The notes under the pieces are model-generated. The model was not told the origin of the DNA. It ran no database searches and saw only the letters and a program-made list of their open reading frames with translations. Positions 34,192 to 44,120 of a stretch of DNA of 64,000 nt are shown one piece after another. The stretch comes from Nitrosomonas sp. (GTDB taxonomy: Bacteria > Pseudomonadota > Gammaproteobacteria > Burkholderiales > Nitrosomonadaceae): contig NZ_JAHBZY010000003.1 of NCBI RefSeq assembly GCF_019635155.1, positions 62,001 to 126,000 of the forward strand. The letters are read 5' to 3'. The translations under genes and the position numbers were made by a program. Within the stretch, counting starts at the first letter, position 1. Each line of letters begins with the position of its first letter.

Positions 34192-36501
34192 ATGCTCCTG
34201 TTTCTCTTCTATGTCTTCTTGTTTCTTGCTGTAACCGCAGGTTTGGTTTTGGGAATTCCTGCGATTCGCCGTTTTTTGGTTACCGGTCCGTTATTAAAGG
34301 TTTTTCGCAAAATGTTGCCGCAGATTTCGCAAACCGAGCAAGAGGCTTTGGATGCCGGGACTGTTTGGTGGGAGGGCGATTTATTTAGCGGTAAACCGGA
34401 TTGGAAAAAAATGCTGGCTTACCCCAAACCGCAATTGACTGCGGAAGAGCAAGCATTTTTGGATGGCCCGGTGGAAGAATTATGCGCAATGCTGGACGAA
34501 TGGAAGATTACTCATGAGCTTAAAGATTTACCGCCGGATGTATGGCAGTTCATCAAGGATCAAGGTTTTTTCGGATTGATTATCCCCAAACAATATGGTG
34601 GTTTCGGTTTCTCGGCGTTAGCGCATTCAGAAGTGGTGATGAAAATTGGCTCTCGCAGCGGCTCGGCGGCTGTAACGGTGATGGTGCCGAATTCGCTGGG
34701 GCCGGCTGAATTATTGCTGCATTACGGGACTGATAAGCAGAAAGAGTACTACTTGCCACGCCTTGCTAAGGGACTGGAAGTACCTTGTTTTGCTTTGACA
34801 TCCCCGCACGCCGGTTCGGATGCCGGTTCGATGCCGGATTTTGCGATCGTTTGCCGCGGTGAGTTTGATGGAAAATCCGATGTGCTCGGCATGCGGGTTA
34901 CTTGGGAAAAACGCTATATCACCTTGGGTCCGGTTGCAACCATTCTGGGATTGGCTTTCAAATTATATGACCCGGATCATTTACTGGGTGGCGAAGAGGA
35001 TTTAGGTATTACCTTAGCGCTAATCCCAACCAATACCTCGGGTGTTCATATCGGGCGCCGGCATTATCCTTTGAATGGCGCATTTCAGAACGGCCCGAAC
35101 TGGGGTAAAGAAGTATTCATTCCGATGGATTGGATTATCGGCGGACCGGAAGGTGTTGGCCAGGGGTGGCGCATGCTGATGAATTGCCTTGCCGCAGGTC
35201 GATCGATTTCATTGCCGGCAACCAGCGTTGGAGCCGCAAAATTGGCGGCTCGTACCAGTGGTGCTTATAGCAGAGTGCGTACTCAATTTAAAGTGCCTAT
35301 CGGTTATTTTGAAGGCATCGAAGAAGCTCTGGCGCGGATTGGCGGAAATACCTACATGATGGACGCGGCTCGTGTGATGACCGCCGGTGCTGTCGATTTG
35401 GGTGAGAAACCATCGGTAATATCAGCGATTGTTAAGTATCATTTGACTGAACGTGGCCGCCAGGCGATTAACGACGCAATGGATATTCATGGCGGCAAGG
35501 GGATTTGCATCGGTCCGCGTAACTATCTCGGACGGACGTATCAGCAAATTCCGGTGAGCATTACGGTTGAGGGCGCCAATATTTTGACGCGCAATATGAT
35601 CATTTTCGGTCAAGGCGCGATTCGTTGTCACCCGTATTTGTTAAAAGAAGTCAATGCGGCGCATGACAGCAATTCAGACCGGGCTCTATTGGCATTTGAC
35701 GAAGCACTGGTCGGTCACGTCAAATTTACCTTCCGCAATATTGGCAATAGCTTGGTGTATGCGCTTGCTGGCAAATACATCAAGACCAATGCGCCGGATA
35801 ATTGTGCGCCGGAAACGGCCGATTATTACCGCCAATTGGCGCGATTCTCCGCCAGCTTTGCTTGTATCGCCGATATCGCGTTAATGCGGCTGGGTGGTTC
35901 GCTGAAGCGCAGGGAGCGATTATCCGCGCGATTGGGTGATATTTTGAGTATGCTGTATTTGTGCTCGGCAACTTTGAAGCGATTTGAGGATGATTATCGC
36001 CCGAGCGCCGATTTGCCGTTGCTGCATTGGTCGATGCAAGATGCGCTTTATCGTCTGCAGCAGGCTTTGGATGAATTCTTGGACAATTTTCCGGCACCTG
36101 CAGCCATAGTTTGGTTCTTAAGGAGATTAATATTTCCGTTGGGTAAATACTGTAAACCGCCTACCGATGCATTAACACACGAAGTGGCCAAACTGATGAT
36201 GGAACCGGGTGCTGTGCGCAACCGGCTGACGCTTGGAATCTATCTGCCGACAAAAGATCGGGAGCCTTTGGCGGATTTAGAGCAAGCATTGCAGTGCGTG
36301 ATCGAGTGCGGTGCTATTGAAACTAAGCTGCGGCAGGCGATTAAATCACATAAAGTTACCGAATATGGCGATCAGCAGATTGCGCAAGCCTTGCTGCACG
36401 ATATTATTACTGCTGAAGAAGCGGATCTTTTGAATAAATTGATTGAATTGCGTGACCGAGTCGTGAAAGTGGATGATTTTTCTCCGGATCTGGGTGTATA
36501 G
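34192..36501 (+). CDS. fadE: Acyl-CoA dehydrogenase, FadE type
   Basis: 769 residues, close to E. coli FadE (814), with an N-terminal membrane helix (L-L-F-L-F-Y-V-F-L-F-L). An N-terminal extension (I-T-G-P-L-L-K-V-F-R) is followed by the dehydrogenase core (A-L-T-S-P-H-A-G-S-D, the D-I-H-G-G-K-G-I block and E-G-A-N-I-L-T-R) and a FadE-specific C-terminal domain. It catalyses the first oxidation step of fatty acid beta-oxidation at the inner membrane. A long-chain acyl-CoA synthetase follows 332 bp downstream. Fatty acid use by a chemolithotroph would be for turnover rather than growth; this is inference. Confidence 0.92.
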   Translation: MLLFLFYVFLFLAVTAGLVLGIPAIRRFLVTGPLLKVFRKMLPQISQTEQEALDAGTVWWEGDLFSGKPDWKKMLAYPKPQLTAEEQAFLDGPVEELCAMLDEWKITHELKDLPPDVWQFIKDQGFFGLIIPKQYGGFGFSALAHSEVVMKIGSRSGSAAVTVMVPNSLGPAELLLHYGTDKQKEYYLPRLAKGLEVPCFALTSPHAGSDAGSMPDFAIVCRGEFDGKSDVLGMRVTWEKRYITLGPVATILGLAFKLYDPDHLLGGEEDLGITLALIPTNTSGVHIGRRHYPLNGAFQNGPNWGKEVFIPMDWIIGGPEGVGQGWRMLMNCLAAGRSISLPATSVGAAKLAARTSGAYSRVRTQFKVPIGYFEGIEEALARIGGNTYMMDAARVMTAGAVDLGEKPSVISAIVKYHLTERGRQAINDAMDIHGGKGICIGPRNYLGRTYQQIPVSITVEGANILTRNMIIFGQGAIRCHPYLLKEVNAAHDSNSDRALLAFDEALVGHVKFTFRNIGNSLVYALAGKYIKTNAPDNCAPETADYYRQLARFSASFACIADIALMRLGGSLKRRERLSARLGDILSMLYLCSATLKRFEDDYRPSADLPLLHWSMQDALYRLQQALDEFLDNFPAPAAIVWFLRRLIFPLGKYCKPPTDALTHEVAKLMMEPGAVRNRLTLGIYLPTKDREPLADLEQALQCVIECGAIETKLRQAIKSHKVTEYGDQQIAQALLHDIITAEEADLLNKLIELRDRVVKVDDFSPDLGV

Positions 36502-36833
36502 TGAAAAATCTATCGCGATGCGACCAGAATGATTCGGAGATAAGCAGATAGAAGCAACTGTAGGGTGCAGCAAAAAAGCATAATCGATGCCGAAGCTGCG
36601 ATTGATATTGCTAAGATATTGAATGATAAGAATTCATAAGAACAAGGAAAACGCTGATTAATCGTTTACGTAATGAAATTGCTGTTTGGCTGATATCTTG
36701 AAAATTGCCTATCTGAATGATATGCCTCGTTTTCTGTGTTTCATCCTTCTTGTATTTTGATTGCTCGGCAAATCAGTCAGTACTTTCCGAAGTATTGTGA
36801 ACTACTGTAATCCGTTGTCCGAGGTTTTAAAAA
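36502..36833 (+). other. Intergenic region without recognised features
   Basis: 332 bp between fadE and the acyl-CoA synthetase. I see no gene, no RNA fold and no clear promoter motif. The sequence is AT-rich towards the downstream gene. Confidence 0.6.
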
Positions 36834-38672
36834 ATGAGCGCTACGCAACTTGAACATGACGGGATGATCGGGATTATTCCAGTGGAGGAAGCTAAAACAC
36901 TGGATGGTCTTTTTAATGAACGGGTGCGGCGTACTCCGCACAAGCCGGCTTATCGCTACTTCAATCCAATCAGTGAAGAATGGGCGGATTATAACTGGGA
37001 GCAAATGAATCAATTCGTGGCGCGCTGGCAAGCCGCTTTGGAAAAAGAATCGCTGGCGCCTGGTGACCGTGTGGCGGTCATGATGAAAAATTCTCCGGAA
37101 TGGGTAATGTTCGAGCAAGCGGCATTAGGTCTCGGATTAGTGGTGATCCCTTTATATACGGATGATCGCGTTGAGAATGCCGCTTATGTGATTAATGATG
37201 CTGATGTTAAAGTTTTGCTATTGGAAAATGCACACCAATGGCAGCAATTCCTAACCATTCGAAACGAAATCGAGGGATTGCAGCGGGTCGTTATTCTTCA
37301 TCCTCTCGAACCGGATTGCGTTGATCCATGCGATTCTGTCCGAGTGATTGCCGCGAAAAGTTGGTTATCGGTGCGTGCCGGTGCCGTTAAACATATTCCT
37401 GTTGATTCGCATGCACTTGCGACGATTATCTACACCTCCGGAACATCCGGTCGGCCTAAAGGCGTCATGCTGAGTCATCACAACATTCTGTCCAACGCCG
37501 CAAGTTGTTTGCAAGTGATTCCGGTGTTGGCGGATGATTGTTTGCTTTCTTTTTTGCCGCTGTCACATACGTTTGAGCGTACTTCGGGCTACTACGTGCC
37601 GATGATGGCTGGGGCGATGGTTGCGTATGCGCGTTCGATTCCGCAATTACAAGAAGATTTATTGACGATTCGTCCGACTTTGTTAATTTCCGTACCACGT
37701 ATTTATGAGCGGGTATTTTCGGGTATCCGCGCCAAGCTTGCGGAAGGCTCCGGTTTGGCAAAGTGGTTATTTAACTTTGCTGTGAATGTCGGTTATAGCC
37801 GATTTGAGTGCCAGCAGGGGAGAGGCAACTGGAAATTCTCGCATTGTCTGTGGCCATTGTTAAAGCAAATGGTGGCCAATAAGGTACTAAGCAAACTGGG
37901 CGGACGCTTGCGCTTCGCATTGAGCGGCGGCGCTGCATTATCGCCGCAAGTTTCGCGTGTCTTTATCGGACTGGGTCTACCCGTTCTGCAAGGATACGGT
38001 ATGACTGAGAGCAGTCCAGTCGCTTGCGCTAATAGACTGAACGATAACATGCCATCAAGTGTTGGAGCGCCAATCCCCGGTGTGGAAGTAAAACTTGGAG
38101 AGAGCAATGCGCTGCTTATTCGCGGGCCCAATGTAATGCTGGGTTATTGGAATAATCCGGAAGCCACGGAGGCAATCATTTCTTCCGATGGCTGGTTAAA
38201 TTCAGGAGATATCGCATCAATTGATGAACAGGGGCATGTAACCATTACGGGGCGTTTGAAAGAGATTATTGTATTATCGACCGGCGAGAAAGTACCTCCT
38301 GCTGATATGGAAGCAGCGATTTTGCGTGATCCGATATTTGAGCAAGTAATGCTGGTTGGTGAAGCGCGCTCTTACCTAAGCGTTCTGGCTGTTTTGAATA
38401 GAACCCTATGGCAGGATTTTATGGCACAACATGGCTTTGATGGCAATTTGACCAGCAATCAACAAAAACAGCAATTGGAAGAATTTCTACTGGAACGGAT
38501 AGCGTTACAAACCAGTGAGTTTCCAGGGTATGCCAAAATACGCAGAGTAGCGGTGATCGAAGAATCATGGAGTGTGGAGAATGGATTACTGACACCGACG
38601 CTCAAGCTAAAGCGCGGAAAAGTTTTCGAGAAGCACAAAGCGGATATTGATCAATTATATGCTGGACATTAG
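36834..38672 (+). CDS. Long-chain acyl-CoA synthetase (AMP-forming)
   Basis: 612 residues of the long-chain (FAA/FadD15-like) ANL group: phosphate loop Y-T-S-G-T-S-G-R-P-K-G, L-P-L-S-H-T-F-E-R, Q-G-Y-G-M-T-E-S-S-P, the N-S-G-D-I-A hinge and G-R-L-K-E-I-I-V-L-S-T-G-E-K. It converts fatty acids to acyl-CoA with ATP. It is not closely related to the shorter ligase at 8.5-10.2 kb. Placement after fadE suggests a fatty acid activation and oxidation unit. Confidence 0.92.
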   Translation: MSATQLEHDGMIGIIPVEEAKTLDGLFNERVRRTPHKPAYRYFNPISEEWADYNWEQMNQFVARWQAALEKESLAPGDRVAVMMKNSPEWVMFEQAALGLGLVVIPLYTDDRVENAAYVINDADVKVLLLENAHQWQQFLTIRNEIEGLQRVVILHPLEPDCVDPCDSVRVIAAKSWLSVRAGAVKHIPVDSHALATIIYTSGTSGRPKGVMLSHHNILSNAASCLQVIPVLADDCLLSFLPLSHTFERTSGYYVPMMAGAMVAYARSIPQLQEDLLTIRPTLLISVPRIYERVFSGIRAKLAEGSGLAKWLFNFAVNVGYSRFECQQGRGNWKFSHCLWPLLKQMVANKVLSKLGGRLRFALSGGAALSPQVSRVFIGLGLPVLQGYGMTESSPVACANRLNDNMPSSVGAPIPGVEVKLGESNALLIRGPNVMLGYWNNPEATEAIISSDGWLNSGDIASIDEQGHVTITGRLKEIIVLSTGEKVPPADMEAAILRDPIFEQVMLVGEARSYLSVLAVLNRTLWQDFMAQHGFDGNLTSNQQKQQLEEFLLERIALQTSEFPGYAKIRRVAVIEESWSVENGLLTPTLKLKRGKVFEKHKADIDQLYAGH

Positions 38673-38851
38673 CGGTCTATCGCGTTATTTATTCGTGCAG
38701 AAAATTCTGTAAGCAGGAAATCACTGGTTTAAATGTTGAAAATTTTGACTCGAATCCACTCTACAAAGTAATGCGAGGAGTGAGCGCAGGAGTATCGAAT
38801 CGAGCATTTGAATATGATTGAGTTTTTCATGAAAAACACAAGGAGTCTGTC

Positions 38852-39262
38852 ATGGAGAAGTTAACGGACGTTGCCGGTATCGGTCCGGTAACGGCAAAAT
38901 TGCTGCTGGATCATCAAATCAAAACGGTAGCGGCGCTTGCTGCCGTTAAACTGATAGAACTACAAAAGATTCCGGGATTTGGAGGTGAAACGCGCGCTCG
39001 AGCGGTTAAGCAAGCGGCTGCAGATTACTTAAAAGAACAAAGACCTAAGCCGTTGGCTGCGAGAAGCGATCAAACGCAAACTCCTGCCGTGAAAACAACA
39101 CGTAAAGAAAATGCCGCGAGCAAAACCATAGCGGCGATCGAACCCGAACAACCCAAAGCAAAAAAGAAGAAAAAAAAGAAAAAAGACGGTAAAGAAAACA
39201 CAAAAGATAAAAGTAAAAAAGGTAAGGATAAAAAGAAAGGTAAAAACAAGAAAAAATCCTGA
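38852..39262 (+). CDS. Helix-hairpin-helix protein with polylysine tail
   Basis: 136 residues. Residues 1-60 contain two helix-hairpin-helix elements (G-I-G-P-V-T-A-K-L-L and I-P-G-F-G-G-E-T-R-A) of the type that bind DNA backbone. From residue 102 on, 22 of 35 residues are lysine, giving a histone-H1-like tail. AAGGAG stands before ATG. I infer a small nucleoid-associated or DNA-bridging protein. It is monocistronic and points towards sixA. Confidence 0.8.
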   Translation: MEKLTDVAGIGPVTAKLLLDHQIKTVAALAAVKLIELQKIPGFGGETRARAVKQAAADYLKEQRPKPLAARSDQTQTPAVKTTRKENAASKTIAAIEPEQPKAKKKKKKKKDGKENTKDKSKKGKDKKKGKNKKKS

Positions 39263-39289
39263 TTGGCGTGAAGCGCACTTTTTATTGGA

Positions 39290-39814
39290 TTAGTGGCTCG
39301 TGCTTCGTAATTCCTTGGGTCTGATGAGATACGATAAATGCGCTTGGCAGGGGTCGGTGGTAATCGGGTTGTGATCGTAGTCAAGGATTGCAATTGCAGC
39401 AGCGGTCAAAATTTTACCGCTTTCATTGATGGGTGGCGGGTCTTTTGAAAGATGGCAAAGCAGTTGTTCAAGGCCGGGATTATGAGCAATGATGAGCAAA
39501 GTTTGAGTATTTAGGCGATGATGATTGATGATGGCAATCAAGGCATCCAGCGAGGCTTCATAGATGGCAGACTCCCAAATGATCTGTGAATAAGGAATAC
39601 CTAATTCTTTCAGGACAAGCTGGCCGGTTTGTCGTGTTCTTACCGCTGGCGAACAAATGATCCGATCTAAGTGAAATGGCTGTTGTTTTAACCACTTTCC
39701 CATTTGGATTGCAGCTTTTTGCCCGCGCGCGGTTAAAGGGCGCTCAAAATCAGTACAGTGTTTCTTTGTCCAGTCCGACTTGGCGTGACGCATTAGAATC
39801 AGTCTATTTTTCAT
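39290..39814 (-). CDS. sixA: Phosphohistidine phosphatase SixA
   Basis: 174 residues of the histidine phosphatase superfamily with catalytic R-H in L-I-L-M-R-H-A-K-S-D-W and the second histidine in I-I-A-H-N-P-G-L-E. SixA removes phosphate from histidine of HPt domains or of the nitrogen phosphotransferase NPr. It is divergent from the ppx/gppA gene, with 60 bp between starts; the two are often neighbours in Betaproteobacteria. Confidence 0.9.
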   Translation of the reverse strand: MKNRLILMRHAKSDWTKKHCTDFERPLTARGQKAAIQMGKWLKQQPFHLDRIICSPAVRTRQTGQLVLKELGIPYSQIIWESAIYEASLDALIAIINHHRLNTQTLLIIAHNPGLEQLLCHLSKDPPPINESGKILTAAAIAILDYDHNPITTDPCQAHLSYLIRPKELRSTSH

Positions 39815-39874
39815 TTGTTAAAGATAATATAGCTTTTAGTCATTCAATTCACCGGTATTGAGAAAACACTTATC

Positions 39875-41362
39875 ATGGATGAATCCTACGCAGCAGTTGA
39901 TTTAGGTTCCAATAGTTTTCATATGATCGTCGCTAATTTAATCGATGGTCAACTGCAGGTTATTGACCGGATGAAGGAAATGGTCAGATTGGCAGCAGGT
40001 TTAAACGACCAACAGGAGTTGTCAAAGGAATCCATGCAGCAAGCGCTGGAGTGTTTGCAACGGTTTGGCCAACGCATTCGCCAAGTTCCTCATTTAAATG
40101 TTCGTGCTGTCGGAACCAATACATTGCGTCAAGCGAGAAATGGCAGTGAATTTTTAACGAAAGCTCATGCTGCATTAGGGCATCCGATTGAGATCATCGC
40201 TGGACGTGAAGAGGCGCGGTTGATTTATTCGGGAGTTGCGCACAGCTTGTATGATGAAGTTCATAAACGATTGGTAATCGATATTGGCGGTGGGAGCACG
40301 GAATTGATTATCGGTCGCGGGTTTGACACATTCTATATGGAAAGCTTGTATATGGGATGTGTTAATGTGGGGCAACGGTTTTTTGAAGACGGCAAAATAA
40401 AAGCGAAACGAATGCGTAAGGCGGTATTGTTTGCGATGCAGGAACTGGAATCTTTGGAGGCTGCGTATAAGAAAATGGGCTGGGATTACGCATTGGGATC
40501 TTCCGGTACGATAATGTCGATTGGTGAAGTATTGCGGGAGCAGGGGTGGTGCGACTCGGGCATCACTGCGGATGCATTGACGCGCTTGATGGATACTTTG
40601 ATTGCAATCGGAGACAGTGCCGCGATCAATTTCACCGGTTTGCCCGATCGCAGAAAACCGGTATTTGCGAGTGGTGTAGCAATATTGGTCGGTGTTTTTG
40701 AAGCATTGAAGTTGGATAAAATGGAAATTTCGGAAGGCGCCTTACGTGAAGGCTTGCTCTATGATCTGATTGGTCGTGAGCATGACGAAGATATTCGAGA
40801 TAACACCATCTTGGCAGTCGTTCAGCGTTACAGTGTCGACGTGGAGCAGGCTCAACGTGTGCGGAAAGCCGCTGAGAATTTTTTTGTTCAAGTAAAAGAT
40901 GACTGGGGATTGAATAAAAAGACAGATCTGAAATTATTGTCATGGGCGGCGCTGATTCACGAAATCGGATTGTCTATCGCGCACAATCAATATCACCGTC
41001 ACGGCGCTTATCTGGTCGGCAATTCCGATTTGGCCGGTTTTTCCCGTCAGGAGCAAATGAAATTGGCGCTGCTTGTTCGTTGCCATCGACGCAAATTCCC
41101 GTTGGAAGAATTTGAAACGTTTCCCGCTTCAATGCGGATTACCTTGATAAGACTCTGTATTTTGTTACGGCTGGCGGTTGTATTGTATCGGAGCCGTCCT
41201 AATGATAGTTTGCCGGAAATAAAAATTAACGTGGAAAACAATAAAGTAAATCTCCACTTTCCACCGGGTTGGTTTGAACAGCACCCGCTGACTTTGGTTG
41301 ATTTAATGACAGAGCAGGGCTTCTTACAAACTGCCGATTTCAAATTAATGTTTGACGAATAG
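39875..41362 (+). CDS. ppx: Ppx/GppA exopolyphosphatase
   Basis: 495 residues. ASKHA-type phosphate loops D-L-G-S-N-S-F-H-M-I near the start and D-I-G-G-G-S-T-E-L-I-I-G around 140 are intact, followed by an HD-like C-terminal half (E-I-G-L-S-I-A-H-N-Q-Y-H-R-H). It degrades polyphosphate from its ends or hydrolyses pppGpp. The length matches Ppx/GppA of the group. It is cytosolic or membrane-associated. Confidence 0.92.
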   Translation: MDESYAAVDLGSNSFHMIVANLIDGQLQVIDRMKEMVRLAAGLNDQQELSKESMQQALECLQRFGQRIRQVPHLNVRAVGTNTLRQARNGSEFLTKAHAALGHPIEIIAGREEARLIYSGVAHSLYDEVHKRLVIDIGGGSTELIIGRGFDTFYMESLYMGCVNVGQRFFEDGKIKAKRMRKAVLFAMQELESLEAAYKKMGWDYALGSSGTIMSIGEVLREQGWCDSGITADALTRLMDTLIAIGDSAAINFTGLPDRRKPVFASGVAILVGVFEALKLDKMEISEGALREGLLYDLIGREHDEDIRDNTILAVVQRYSVDVEQAQRVRKAAENFFVQVKDDWGLNKKTDLKLLSWAALIHEIGLSIAHNQYHRHGAYLVGNSDLAGFSRQEQMKLALLVRCHRRKFPLEEFETFPASMRITLIRLCILLRLAVVLYRSRPNDSLPEIKINVENNKVNLHFPPGWFEQHPLTLVDLMTEQGFLQTADFKLMFDE

Positions 41363-41523
41363 TCAATTTCTTCAGCCGCAGAATGTGAGTGCATATTTCC
41401 AGTGTTTGTCGGAACTTCAATCGGTTGGTCATCCCGCTATAACCGTTTATAATTCGTACCAATTCAATTGACTTGAATCGATCGATAGAAAAGCTTTTCC
41501 TCAAATATTTTGCTTACAATGGA

Positions 41524-42729
41524 ATGAATTCAAAACTAAATTTACTGCAGCCCTATCCATTCCAGAAGTTACGGTATTTGTTTGAAGGATTAGAACGGAA
41601 CATTGATTTGCCACCGATCGAATTACAGATCGGCGAACCCAAGCATCAAACACCGGATTTTATTCGTCGCGCTTTAGCGGATAGCTTGGATGGATTGTCA
41701 ACTTATCCGACGACATTGGGGATACCCGCTCTCCGAAATAACATTGCGACCTGGATCCAACGGCGCTTCAATTTGCCGGAAATCAATCCGGAGACTGAGA
41801 TTATTCCTGTCAACGGTAGCCGGGAGGCGTTGTTTTCCTTTGCGCAAGCAGTGATCGACAACGATGGTGTTCGTCCGGTCGTTGTTTGCCCTAATCCGTT
41901 TTATCAAATTTATGAAGGCGCTGCTTATCTTGCAGGCGCGACACCGCATTTTCTTAATACGCTGCCGGAGAATCGTTATCAACTGGATTTCTCACAGTTA
42001 AGCGATGACGTATGGGCGAGAACGCAGCTTATGTACGTGTGTTCACCCAATAACCCGACCGGGAGTGTTATGACGTTGGATGAATGGCGAAAAGTTTTTG
42101 CATTGTCGGATCAATATGGATTTGTCGTGGCCGCAGATGAATGTTATTCGGAAATTTATTTTGATGAAGCGAACCCTCCGCTGGGCGCTTTGGATGCTGC
42201 CAATCGGTTGGGACGTAAGGGTTTTCCACGTTTGGTGGTATTTAATAGTTTGTCGAAACGTTCTAATGTGCCGGGATTACGGTCTGGCTTTGCTGCCGGT
42301 GATGCCGGGATATTGGAAAAATTCTTGTTATATCGAACCTATCACGGCTGTGCAATGAATCCGGCTGCGCAAGTTGCCAGCGCAGCAGCTTGGAACGATG
42401 AGGCTCACGTAGTGGAGAATCGTTGTTTGTATGCGCAGAAATTTTCTGATGCAATTTCGCTGCTTTCTGGTGCGATTACTGTGCAAAAGCCGGATGCCGG
42501 TTTTTATTTATGGCTTAAAACACCGGTCAGCGATACTGAATTCACTAAAAGGCTTTATCAAGATTATAATGTGACCGTGTTGCCCGGTAGTTATCTTGCT
42601 CGTGATGCGCATGCTGTAAATCCGGGTAGAAATTTTGTGCGAATTGCGCTTGTTGCTTCGCCGCAGGAATGTATCGAAGCGATGAACAGAATCAATAGCC
42701 TGTTGACCGAATTAGGCGGAAACAATTGA
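41524..42729 (+). CDS. dapC: Succinyldiaminopimelate transaminase
   Basis: 401 residues from ATG 41524; an upstream TTG at 41473 is in frame but adds a non-conserved leader. Fold-type I aminotransferase with N-N-P-T-G, D-E-C-Y-S-E-I-Y and the PLP lysine in S-L-S-K-R-S-N-V-P-G-L-R. DapC converts N-succinyl-2-amino-6-ketopimelate to succinyl-LL-diaminopimelate for lysine and peptidoglycan. It is 21 bp before dapD, which makes its substrate's precursor. Confidence 0.93.
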   Translation: MNSKLNLLQPYPFQKLRYLFEGLERNIDLPPIELQIGEPKHQTPDFIRRALADSLDGLSTYPTTLGIPALRNNIATWIQRRFNLPEINPETEIIPVNGSREALFSFAQAVIDNDGVRPVVVCPNPFYQIYEGAAYLAGATPHFLNTLPENRYQLDFSQLSDDVWARTQLMYVCSPNNPTGSVMTLDEWRKVFALSDQYGFVVAADECYSEIYFDEANPPLGALDAANRLGRKGFPRLVVFNSLSKRSNVPGLRSGFAAGDAGILEKFLLYRTYHGCAMNPAAQVASAAAWNDEAHVVENRCLYAQKFSDAISLLSGAITVQKPDAGFYLWLKTPVSDTEFTKRLYQDYNVTVLPGSYLARDAHAVNPGRNFVRIALVASPQECIEAMNRINSLLTELGGNN

Positions 42730-42750
42730 ATTTTATAACTAGGAAATAAT

Positions 42751-43572
42751 ATGACCGAATTAAGAACCATCATTGAAGAAGCTTTTGATCGCCGGGCCGA
42801 GATTACGCCACGAAATGTGGATGCTAGCTTGAAAGAAGCTGTGACGCAAGTATTGTCGATGCTGGATAATGGCAAACTGCGCGTGGCTGAGAAAATTGAT
42901 GGCGATTGGATTACACACCAATGGATTAAGAAAGCCGTATTGCTATCATTTCGTATTGAAGATAATAGCTTTATTAAAGGCGGATTCTCCAACTATTTTG
43001 ACAAAGTGCCATCGAAGTTCGCGGATTATAGTTCCAGGGATTTCCGCGATGGCGGTTTTCGAGTCGTACCGCCTGCTGCCGTAAGAAAAGGTGCTTTTAT
43101 TGCAAATAATGTGGTGCTGATGCCATCTTACGTCAATATTGGTGCGTATGTCGATGAAGGTACAATGGTTGATACTTGGGCGACAGTCGGATCTTGCGCG
43201 CAAATTGGCAAGAATGTGCATTTGTCCGGAGGCGTCGGTATCGGCGGTGTGTTGGAGCCTGTTCAGGCCAATCCGACAATCATCGAAGATAATTGTTTTA
43301 TAGGCGCGCGCTCAGAGATTGTGGAAGGCGTTATCGTCGGAGAAAATTCGGTGATTTCAATGGGTGTGTATATCGGTCAAAGTACTAAGATTTACAATCG
43401 AGAAACCGGAGAAGTGTTATATGGACGAATACCTCCAGGTTCAGTTGTCGTGTCAGGTAATTTGCCGGCGGAAAACGGAAAGTATAGTTTGTATTGTGCC
43501 GTGATCGTCAAACAGGTTGATGCCAAAACCCGCTCAAAAACTGGAATTAATGAGTTATTACGAGGAATCTGA
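42751..43572 (+). CDS. dapD: Tetrahydrodipicolinate N-succinyltransferase
   Basis: 273 residues, normal length. The C-terminal half is a left-handed beta-helix of hexapeptide repeats ([30 protein letters not shown]). It transfers succinyl from succinyl-CoA to tetrahydrodipicolinate. AGGAA precedes ATG. Its operon partner is dapC. The substrate is one step removed from dipicolinate, the core of PDTC; no link is shown. Confidence 0.96.
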   Translation: MTELRTIIEEAFDRRAEITPRNVDASLKEAVTQVLSMLDNGKLRVAEKIDGDWITHQWIKKAVLLSFRIEDNSFIKGGFSNYFDKVPSKFADYSSRDFRDGGFRVVPPAAVRKGAFIANNVVLMPSYVNIGAYVDEGTMVDTWATVGSCAQIGKNVHLSGGVGIGGVLEPVQANPTIIEDNCFIGARSEIVEGVIVGENSVISMGVYIGQSTKIYNRETGEVLYGRIPPGSVVVSGNLPAENGKYSLYCAVIVKQVDAKTRSKTGINELLRGI

Positions 43573-43596
43573 TTAATTCTGCCATCTGGAAATATT

Positions 43597-43618
43597 AAAA
43601 ATCCCCGTACGGGGATTT
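43597..43618. terminator. Bidirectional terminator
   Basis: A self-complementary 22-base hairpin (AAAATCCCC-GTAC-GGGGATTTT) with T-tracts on both strands lies between dapD and the converging BON lipoprotein gene. Confidence 0.88.
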
Positions 43619-43628
43619 TTAATATAAG

Positions 43629-43964
43629 CTATCGAATTGAAACTTGATTGTCGACTTTCTTGACACCATCGGCGATCCAAGCGTGCATATTGATGCGCGT
43701 AATTTGATCTTCGTTCGCCGCAGTGCCGGTTAAAGTAACATTGCCGTCTTTAACGTTAATATCGATATTGATTCCGCGCAAATCAGAATCGGTTTGCACA
43801 GCTTGTGCGATACGCGCATAAATAGTCGAATCATCAAAAACAGCACCTGCCGGTGGCGCAACCCACGATGGATGAGTTTTTTCTGCATAATTTTCACATC
43901 CAATCAACAGTAATGTGCTGAAGAGTAAAAGGATGAATGCAACTACTTTAGATTGGTTAAACAT
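43629..43964 (-). CDS. BON-domain lipoprotein
   Basis: 111 residues. An N-terminal hydrophobic segment with lipobox L-I-G-C (Cys about residue 23) marks a lipoprotein; residues 45-111 form one BON domain (V-N-V-K-D-G-N-V-T-L-T-G-T-A and V-D-N-Q-V-S-I). BON proteins bind phospholipid surfaces and help envelope stability. OsmY and DolP have two such domains; this one has only one. Confidence 0.85.
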   Translation of the reverse strand: MFNQSKVVAFILLLFSTLLLIGCENYAEKTHPSWVAPPAGAVFDDSTIYARIAQAVQTDSDLRGINIDINVKDGNVTLTGTAANEDQITRINMHAWIADGVKKVDNQVSIR

Positions 43965-44120
43965 AATGATTTTTCCTATCGGTAATTTAATGTTTCTGGT
44001 CAGTAAGTTAAATAAAAATTACAGTTTCCTTATTGTTTATCGATTTCAATCCAAGGCGATTTGTCTCAAATCATAACCTTTCAGCTTGTTAATCGACAAG
44101 CGAACGTGTTGAATACCTTT

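Noticed and set aside
38673-38851. tRNA-like segment (CTCGAATCC)
   Set aside because: No cloverleaf or acceptor stem could be formed around it.
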